This document shows positions 6,006-10,194 of a stretch of DNA of 10,194 nucleotides, piece after piece (the stretch's first letter is position 1; each line of letters begins with the position of its first letter). The notes under the pieces are model-generated. The model was not told the DNA's origin. It worked only from the letters and a program-made list of their open reading frames with translations, and did not search any database. The position numbers and the translations under genes were made by a program. Source of the DNA: Halobacteriales archaeon SW_9_67_25 (GTDB lineage: Archaea > Halobacteriota > Halobacteria > Halobacteriales > Haloarculaceae); the NCBI GenBank assembly GCA_003022745.1, contig PXSU01000111.1:7711-17904 (forward strand). The letters are read 5' to 3'.

Positions 6006-6992
6006 ATGGTCACCTCGAGCGCCCCGGGCAAAGTCTACCTGTTCGGGGAACACGCGGTCGTCTACGGGGAGCCGGCGGTCCCGTGTGCCATCGAGCGCCG
6101 CGCCCGCGTCACCGTCGAGGAGCGTGCCGAGGGCGTCCGCGTCCACGCGGGCGACCTCACCCTCGACGGGTTCACGGTCGAGTACGACGACGCCGCCGCA
6201 GGCCACCCGGACGTCGATGTCCCGGATTCGCTGGTCGAGGCGGGCGTCGGCTACGTCAACGAGGCCATCTCGCAGGCCCGGGACGCGGCTGACGACGGGA
6301 CGGCGGGATTCGACGTCACTGTCGACAGCGAGATCCCGCTCGGAGCAGGCATCGGCTCCTCGGCCGCGGTGGTCGTCGCCGCCATCGACGCCGCGACGCG
6401 AGAACTCGGGGTCGAACTCTCCCGCGAGGAACTGGCCGACCGTGCCTACCGGGTGGAGTACACCGTCCAAGACGGCCAGGCCTCCCGTGCCGATACCTTC
6501 TGTTCGACGATGGGCGGGGCGGTCCGCGTCGAGGGCGAGGACTGTCGCACGCTCCCGGCGCCGGACCTGCCCTTCGTCATCGGCTACGACGGCGGCGCGG
6601 GCGACACCGGTGCGCTCGTCGCGGGCGTGCGCGACCTGAAGGAAACCTACGGCTTCGCGGCCGACACCGTGGCCGCCATCGGCGACATCGTCCGCCGCGG
6701 CGAGGCGGCCCTTGCTGACGGGGACGTCGCGGAACTGGGCCGGCTGATGGATTTCAACCACGGCCTCTTGGAGGCGCTGGGTGTCTCATCGCGGTCGCTG
6801 GACGCGATGGTGTGGGCCGCCAGGGACGCTGGCGCGCCGGGTGCGAAACTCACCGGCGCTGGCGGCGGTGGCTGTGTCGTCGCGCTGGACGAGACGACCG
6901 AGACTGCGACCGCCCTCGAGTACACGCCCGGCTGTCAGCAGGCGTTCCGGGCCGAACTCGACACCGACGGCGTCCGGGTCGAAGGGCGATGA
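6006..6992 (+). CDS. mvk: Mevalonate kinase
   Basis: 328 aa, cytosolic GHMP-superfamily kinase that phosphorylates (R)-mevalonate to mevalonate 5-phosphate with ATP, as part of archaeal isoprenoid lipid synthesis. All three GHMP motifs are present: motif 1 SAPGKVYLFGEHAVVYG (5-21, with Lys9), the ATP-binding Gly/Ser loop PLGAGIGSSAAVVVA (111-125), and motif 3 KLTGAGGGGCVVAL (281-294). SRADTFCSTMGG (160-171) supplies the catalytic base Asp163, equivalent to Asp155 of the Methanocaldococcus enzyme. The length is normal for archaeal members. ATG 6006 directly precedes motif 1. Its TGA overlaps the ATG of the kinase gene downstream by 4 nt (ATGA), a strong sign of an operon with coupled translation. 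Galactokinase and homoserine kinase share the fold, but motif 1 (GEHAVVYG) and the adjacent IPK gene favour mevalonate kinase. Confidence 0.95.
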   Translation: MVTSSAPGKVYLFGEHAVVYGEPAVPCAIERRARVTVEERAEGVRVHAGDLTLDGFTVEYDDAAAGHPDVDVPDSLVEAGVGYVNEAISQARDAADDGTAGFDVTVDSEIPLGAGIGSSAAVVVAAIDAATRELGVELSREELADRAYRVEYTVQDGQASRADTFCSTMGGAVRVEGEDCRTLPAPDLPFVIGYDGGAGDTGALVAGVRDLKETYGFAADTVAAIGDIVRRGEAALADGDVAELGRLMDFNHGLLEALGVSSRSLDAMVWAARDAGAPGAKLTGAGGGGCVVALDETTETATALEYTPGCQQAFRAELDTDGVRVEGR

Positions 6993-7768
6993 CGACCATC
7001 CTCAAACTCGGCGGGAGCGTCCTCACGCGGAAAGACGAGCCCGAGACGGTCGACCACGGGGCGCTGGCCACGGCTGCCGACGCCATCGCCGGCGCGCTTG
7101 CCGACCCGGCCGACGGACCAGACCGTCTCGTCGTCGTCCACGGCGGGGGGAGTTTCGGTCACCACCACGCCGACCGCCACGGCGTCTCCGCGACGTCCGG
7201 CAGTCGGGATGCCGCGGCACTGTCGTCCATCCACGCCGCCATGGGTGAGCTGAACGGCACAGTTCTCGACTCGCTGCACGGACGGGACGTGGACGCCCTG
7301 CCGGTCCGGCCACTCTCCCTGGCACATCGCGAGGCGGGCGGGGCCGACGGCGACACAGCGACGCTGGACCTGCCGACGGCGAGCGTCGAGGCCATGCTCG
7401 CCGAAGGGTTCGTGCCCGTGTTGCACGGCGACGTAGTCACTCACCGGGGTCGCGGTGGGACCATCCTCAGCGGCGACGAGGTCGTCGTCTCGCTGGCCCG
7501 ATCGCTGGACGCGGACCGCCTGGGGGGCTGTTCGACGGTACCGGGCGTCCTCGACTCGGACGGGGCTGTCCTCGAACGGATCGACTCGCTGTCCGGCGTG
7601 GCCGGGGCCCTCGGTACCAGCGATGCCACCGACGTCACGGGCGGGATGGCCGGGAAAGTCCGCGCGCTGCTCGCAGTGGCGACGCCGGCACACGTCTTCG
7701 GGCTGGCAGACCTGGCGGCGTTCCTCGCGGGAGCGGCACCCGGCACCGTGGTCGGCGGCTCCGGGTGA
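6989..7768 (+). CDS. ipk: Isopentenyl phosphate kinase
   Basis: 259 aa, cytosolic member of the amino-acid kinase superfamily. It phosphorylates isopentenyl phosphate to isopentenyl diphosphate with ATP, the last step of the alternative archaeal mevalonate pathway. In haloarchaea the preceding decarboxylation acts on mevalonate 5-phosphate, and that enzyme is encoded elsewhere. Motifs: ILKLGGSVLTRK (4-15, nucleotide-binding Lys6 and Gly loop), VVVHGGGSFGHHHADRHG (48-65) with His58 matching the IPK-defining catalytic His (His60 in Methanocaldococcus), GDVV (147-150), SGDE (161-164) and TGGMAGKV (217-224, Lys223 near ATP phosphates). That His separates IPK from fosfomycin and aspartate kinases. 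Start ATG 6989 lies within the mvk stop (ATGA). The open frame extends upstream inside mvk, but homology starts at 6989. Confidence 0.95.
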   Translation: MTTILKLGGSVLTRKDEPETVDHGALATAADAIAGALADPADGPDRLVVVHGGGSFGHHHADRHGVSATSGSRDAAALSSIHAAMGELNGTVLDSLHGRDVDALPVRPLSLAHREAGGADGDTATLDLPTASVEAMLAEGFVPVLHGDVVTHRGRGGTILSGDEVVVSLARSLDADRLGGCSTVPGVLDSDGAVLERIDSLSGVAGALGTSDATDVTGGMAGKVRALLAVATPAHVFGLADLAAFLAGAAPGTVVGGSG

Positions 7769-7800
7769 CAGTACGAGCGGCCGGAGCCACAACCTATTTT
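7757..7800 (+). terminator. Possible terminator after ipk: 8-bp inverted repeat plus T-rich tail
   Basis: GGCTCCGG (7757-7764) and CCGGAGCC (7781-7788) are perfect inverted repeats around the ipk stop codon with a 16-nt loop, followed by the T-rich CTATTTT (7794-7800). This could end the mvk-ipk transcript. The same T-rich stretch also has the right spacing to be the next gene's TATA box, so its role is ambiguous. Confidence 0.35.
7794..7800 (+). promoter_or_regulatory. TATA box of the acidic-tail membrane protein gene
   Basis: CTATTTT is centred 28 nt before ATG 7825, the canonical position for a leaderless haloarchaeal promoter. No Shine-Dalgarno sequence is present before this ATG, which agrees with leaderless translation. 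Confidence 0.55.
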
Positions 7801-7824
7801 CGGCACCCACCGGAACAGGGCGGT

Positions 7825-8544
7825 ATGTCAGCCGTTCCGTTCACCGACAGTCTCCGCTACGGGGGGACGCTGGTGGGGTACCTGCTCGCCGTCGCCCTCG
7901 TCAGCGCGGGTGCGCTCGTCGGCGGTGCAGTACTCGCCGCCCCCGGGCGCATCGGCCTCGACGCGGCGGCTGTGGGTACCGGCCGCCTCGCTGGCGGGGT
8001 CGCACTCGCGGCCCTCGGCGCCGTTCTGTTCCTCGCTGGCCTGGTCGGGCTGACCCACAAACTCGTTGCCGACGCAGTCTCTGTCGGCGTCGAGCACGGT
8101 GAGTCGGCGGTGGAACCGCAGGTCGTGACAGGTTCCGGCGAGGCTGCCACGGAGAGTCTGCCGACTGACACCTCCGGGCCCGACGAACCCGTTCAGGGAG
8201 CTACCGAAGACGCCCCGTCGACGGCCGCAAGCGAACCCGACCTGAAAACTGCCGCCGATTCGCCACCGGCCGTGAGCGACACCGAGGCGGAGACACCGAC
8301 GGCCGACGCTTCGGCGGATAGTCCGGAGGAGCGGCCGGCCCCCAGCCCCGAGGAGATCGTGTTCGGGACGACCGACGACCCCGTGCGCGGGGAGAACGAC
8401 GGGTCGTCCGGGGTCGACACCAGCGATGCCGAGGAGGACGAACCTGACTGGCACTCACCGCGTGGGCGTGACTCCAGGGCGGACGTGGAGTCGGAATCCG
8501 GATCGGGCGGGGACCCGCTCGTAGACCCGACAGAAGAGGAGTAG
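7825..8544 (+). CDS. Hypothetical two-TM membrane protein with long acidic, disordered C-terminal tail
   Basis: 239 aa, not assigned to a named family. ATG 7825 is preferred over an upstream in-frame GTG at 7765, since a TATA box lies 28 nt before the ATG. Residues about 16-39 and 55-77 form two Gly/Ala-rich TM helices joined by a short loop ([12 protein letters not shown]). From about residue 90 to the end the protein is low-complexity and rich in Asp, Glu, Ser, Thr, Ala and Pro, probably disordered. Short segments in the tail stand out: [13 protein letters not shown] (174-186), [10 protein letters not shown] (205-214) and [10 protein letters not shown] at the very end; these could be docking peptides. 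No enzymatic motif or signal peptide is visible. It sits between ipk and RNase J, the slot often used by isopentenyl diphosphate isomerase in archaea, but it shows no resemblance to IDI. A role as membrane anchor or scaffold is speculative. Confidence 0.75.
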   Translation: MSAVPFTDSLRYGGTLVGYLLAVALVSAGALVGGAVLAAPGRIGLDAAAVGTGRLAGGVALAALGAVLFLAGLVGLTHKLVADAVSVGVEHGESAVEPQVVTGSGEAATESLPTDTSGPDEPVQGATEDAPSTAASEPDLKTAADSPPAVSDTEAETPTADASADSPEERPAPSPEEIVFGTTDDPVRGENDGSSGVDTSDAEEDEPDWHSPRGRDSRADVESESGSGGDPLVDPTEEE

Positions 8545-8553
8545 AAGCGCACA

Positions 8554-8561
8554 CTTTTTAT
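8554..8561 (+). promoter_or_regulatory. Strong TATA box upstream of RNase J (also T-tract after the preceding gene)
   Basis: CTTTTTAT begins 10 nt after the stop of the acidic-tail protein, in GC-rich surroundings. As a TATA box it predicts a start site near 8580-8588, about 230 nt before the RNase J ATG. Its five T residues could also terminate the preceding transcript. Confidence 0.55.
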
Positions 8562-8595
8562 CGCCGGGCACACAAGCAGGAAGCATCCGAGCATA

Positions 8596-8626
8596 CGGCC
8601 GTCCGAGGGACGCGGCGGGACGGCCG
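8596..8626 (+). other. Leader hairpin 1
   Basis: CGGCCGTCC (8596-8604) pairs perfectly with GGACGGCCG (8618-8626): 9 bp, 13-nt loop. Confidence 0.5.
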
Positions 8627-8631
8627 GCGAG

Positions 8632-8677
8632 CGCACCGCGCGGGACCCCACCGGGGCAACCCGCGCACGTCGGTGCG
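8632..8677 (+). other. Leader hairpin 2 (long stacked stem)
   Basis: Three stacked helices: CGCACC (8632-8637) with GGTGCG (8672-8677); GCGCGGG (8638-8644) with CCCGCGC (8660-8666), leaving a 5-nt bulge at 8667-8671; and CCCC (8646-8649) with GGGG (8653-8656), closed by an ACC loop. That makes 17 base pairs in 46 nt. Confidence 0.55.
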
Positions 8678-8699
8678 TTCGGGACGCGGTTCCGGCGAC

Positions 8700-8724
8700 G
8701 CGGCAGCCCTCCGACGGCTGTCGC
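8700..8724 (+). other. Leader hairpin 3
   Basis: GCGGCAGCC (8700-8708) pairs with GGCTGTCGC (8716-8724): 9 bp including one G-U wobble, 7-nt loop CTCCGAC. The G-U pair forms on the plus-strand transcript only, since the antisense would have an A-C mismatch, which favours a plus-strand RNA. Confidence 0.5.
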
Positions 8725-8808
8725 CCCCCACGCGAGGGACCAGCCGACCGATTCCCGCGGCGCGCGAGCGTCCGTCGGCCACCGCTCCCGGGGAACGGCC
8801 ACCTCGGC

Positions 8809-8813
8809 GTGAT
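8809..8813 (+). promoter_or_regulatory. Shine-Dalgarno-like site deciding the RNase J start
   Basis: GTGAT, 3 nt before ATG 8817, is complementary to AUCAC in the archaeal 16S 3' end (AUCACCUCCU). Because pairing uses the 5' part of the anti-SD, the aligned spacing is normal. It supports leadered translation from ATG 8817. Confidence 0.45.
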
Positions 8814-8816
8814 ACC

Positions 8817-10163
8817 ATGGAAATCGAAATTGCAACGATCGGAGGCTACGAAGAGGTCGGCCGCCAGATGACTGCCGTCCGTGCCGGGGACGACGTCGTC
8901 GTCTTCGACATGGGGCTGAACCTCTCGAAGGTACTGATCCACGACAACGTCGAAACCGAGCGGATGCACTCCCTGGACCTCATCGACATGGGCGCGATCC
9001 CCGACGACCGCGTCATGTCCGACCTCCAGGGCGATGTGAAGGCCATCGTGCCCACGCACGGCCACCTCGACCACATCGGCGCCATCTCGAAGCTCGCACA
9101 CCGATACGACGCACCCATTGTCGCCACGCCCTTCACCATCGAGCTGGTCAAACAGCAGATCCAGGGCGAGGAGAAGTTCGGCGTCCAGAACGACCTCGTG
9201 AAGATGGAGGCCGGCGGGACGATGTCCATCGGCGACCGCAACGAACTGGAGTTCGTCAACGTCACCCACTCGATCATCGACGCGATCAACCCCGTTTTGC
9301 ACACCCCGGAGGGAGCAATCGTCTACGGACTCGACAAGCGGATGGACCACACGCCGGTGATCGGCGACCCGATAGACATGGACCGGTTCCGCGAGATCGG
9401 TCGCGAGGACAACGGTGTGCTCTGTTATATCGAGGACTGCACGAACGCCTCGAAGAAGGGCCGCACACCCAGCGAGTCCGTCGCGCGCCGACACCTCAAG
9501 GACGTCATCTACAGCCTGGAGGACTACGACGGCGGCATCGTCGCCACGACGTTCTCTTCCCACATTGCCCGCGTGAAGTCCCTCGTCGAGTTCGCCGACG
9601 ACATCGGGCGCCAGCCCGTCCTCCTGGGGCGGTCGATGGAGAAATATTCCGGCACCGCCGAGCGCCTGGACTTCGTGGAGTTCCCCGAGGACCTGGGCAT
9701 GTACGGCCACCGCAAGTCCGTCGACCGCACCTTCAAACGCGTCATGAACGAGGGCAAGGAGAACTTCCTGCCCATCGTGACCGGCCACCAGGGTGAACCC
9801 CGCGCAATGCTCACCAGGATGGGCCGGGGCGAGACGCCTTACGAACTCGACAACGGCGACAAGGTCATCTTCTCGGCGCGGGTCATCCCCGAGCCCACTA
9901 ACGAGGGCCAGCGCTACCAGTCCGAGCGCCTGCTGGGGATGCAGGGTGCGCGCATCTACGACGAGGTCCACGTCTCGGGCCACCTCAACCGCGAGGGCCA
10001 CTACGAGATGCTCGATACGCTCCAGCCCCGGAACGTCATTCCGGCCCACCAGGACATGAGCGGGTACGCACCCTACGTCGACCTCGCGGAGGACCAGGGG
10101 TACAAGATGGGCCGTGACCTGCACGTCACCCGCAACGGGAACATGATCACGCTGGTCGAGTGA
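8817..10163 (+). CDS. rnj: Archaeal RNase J (metallo-beta-lactamase/beta-CASP ribonuclease)
   Basis: 448 aa, cytosolic. Archaeal RNase J is a processive 5'-3' exoribonuclease acting in RNA turnover. ATG 8817 is chosen because homology begins at [15 protein letters not shown]. The open frame extends to a GTG at 8673, but those 48 residues are Arg/Pro-rich, unlike haloarchaeal proteins. Metal-site motifs: motif [11 protein letters not shown] (80-88), motif III His151 (THSIIDA), and motif IV Asp173 (YGLDKRMD). The beta-CASP domain follows (about 200-350), with [16 protein letters not shown] (206-221), [12 protein letters not shown] (245-256) and [11 protein letters not shown] (322-332). The late motifs are SGHLNREG (387-394, His389) and PAHQDMSGY (409-417, His411). 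There is no N-terminal KH extension of the kind seen in archaeal CPSF-type proteins, which fits RNase J. The position after mvk-ipk and before a probable idsA is the conserved archaeal arrangement. Confidence 0.93.
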   Translation: MEIEIATIGGYEEVGRQMTAVRAGDDVVVFDMGLNLSKVLIHDNVETERMHSLDLIDMGAIPDDRVMSDLQGDVKAIVPTHGHLDHIGAISKLAHRYDAPIVATPFTIELVKQQIQGEEKFGVQNDLVKMEAGGTMSIGDRNELEFVNVTHSIIDAINPVLHTPEGAIVYGLDKRMDHTPVIGDPIDMDRFREIGREDNGVLCYIEDCTNASKKGRTPSESVARRHLKDVIYSLEDYDGGIVATTFSSHIARVKSLVEFADDIGRQPVLLGRSMEKYSGTAERLDFVEFPEDLGMYGHRKSVDRTFKRVMNEGKENFLPIVTGHQGEPRAMLTRMGRGETPYELDNGDKVIFSARVIPEPTNEGQRYQSERLLGMQGARIYDEVHVSGHLNREGHYEMLDTLQPRNVIPAHQDMSGYAPYVDLAEDQGYKMGRDLHVTRNGNMITLVE

Positions 10164-10165
10164 CC

Positions 10166-10194
10166 ATGGGCCGCCAGCAGGCCGTCGAGGCTGC
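10166..10194 (+). CDS. Start of a downstream gene, probably prenyl (geranylgeranyl) diphosphate synthase
   Basis: ATG 10166, 2 nt after the RNase J stop, opens a frame reading MGRQQAVEA before the window ends. Nine codons cannot identify a protein. The suggestion of a prenyl diphosphate synthase (idsA) rests only on the widely conserved archaeal order mvk-ipk-(idi)-rnj-idsA. The tight spacing suggests co-transcription with RNase J. Confidence 0.4.

Larger units (their letters stand above)
8582..8816 (+). promoter_or_regulatory. Long structured 5' leader of the RNase J mRNA
   Basis: The 8545-8816 gap has no convincing gene. After the TATA box the expected transcript carries about 230 nt before ATG 8817. 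It can form three consecutive hairpins (8596-8626, 8632-8677, 8700-8724). A direct repeat CGGCCACC (8776-8783 and 8796-8803) lies closer to the start codon. Translation would begin after GTGAT at 8809-8813. A leader of this length and structure is uncommon in haloarchaea. It matches no tRNA, SRP RNA or RNase P RNA signature I could find. It might also contain a separate small RNA. Confidence 0.45.

Noticed and set aside
8582..8760. Leader region as tRNA, SRP RNA or RNase P RNA
   Set aside because: No cloverleaf or T-loop consensus, no SRP GNAR tetraloop domain, and no RNase P conserved-region sequences are present.
8673..8816. In-frame N-terminal extension of RNase J from GTG 8673
   Set aside because: The 48 extra residues are Arg/Pro-rich and non-homologous, and the region is better explained as a structured leader. 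The SD-like GTGAT supports ATG 8817.
8193..10124. A 643-codon minus-strand open frame across RNase J
   Set aside because: It lies antisense to a clearly recognisable RNase J gene. High-GC haloarchaeal genes commonly leave long open antisense frames, and the translation shows no family resemblance.

Overview
The window looks like chromosomal DNA from an extremely halophilic archaeon (class Halobacteria). Four things point there: very high GC with a strong G/C preference at third codon positions, acidic proteins, short AT-rich TATA-like boxes about 28 nt before start codons (leaderless-type genes), and haloarchaeal protein families (DUF5518, a Tat lipoprotein resembling DUF6517, archaeal-type RNase J, isopentenyl phosphate kinase). 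The genus cannot be fixed from the sequence alone.

Layout. (1) 1-789, minus strand, running off the left edge: a DehI-family (halocarboxylic acid dehalogenase-like) protein. (2) 923-4301, plus strand: a GlmU-type sugar-1-phosphate nucleotidylyltransferase whose stop codon overlaps the start of GlmS (glucosamine-6-phosphate synthase), followed 8 nt later by a small DUF5518 membrane protein. GlmS and GlmU are the first and last enzymes of UDP-GlcNAc synthesis; GlmM is not in the window. (3) 4318-5884, minus strand, converging on the previous block: a Tat-exported lipoprotein, and upstream of it a membrane protein with a DUF3179-like C-terminal domain. (4) 6006-10194, plus strand: mevalonate kinase and isopentenyl phosphate kinase (overlapping by 4 nt), a two-TM membrane protein with a long acidic tail, RNase J, and the first codons of another gene. 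This follows the archaeal isoprenoid neighbourhood mvk-ipk-(idi)-rnj-idsA, so the last gene is probably the prenyl diphosphate synthase. In this genome the slot often used by IDI holds the acidic-tail membrane protein.

How the genes work together. Mevalonate kinase makes mevalonate 5-phosphate. After decarboxylation elsewhere in the genome, IPK makes isopentenyl diphosphate, which the presumed downstream synthase would elongate toward archaeal lipid precursors. GlmS/GlmU supply amino-sugar nucleotides for glycosylation and the cell surface. RNase J is a 5'-3' exoribonuclease of RNA turnover.

The most unusual signal is upstream of RNase J. A clear TATA box sits about 260 nt before its start codon, and the presumed leader of about 230 nt can fold into three consecutive strong hairpins. 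That is atypical for haloarchaea, where most mRNAs are leaderless, and it raises the possibility of autoregulation through the leader. Other points worth a look: a DUF3179-like protein without the family's usual cysteine motif, a GlmU-like protein whose acetyltransferase half seems to lack the usual catalytic signature, and a palindrome flanked by direct repeats in the mvk promoter. I saw no mobile elements, CRISPR arrays, tRNA or rRNA genes. No stretch over 300 nt lacks a gene; the longest gap is 8545-8816.
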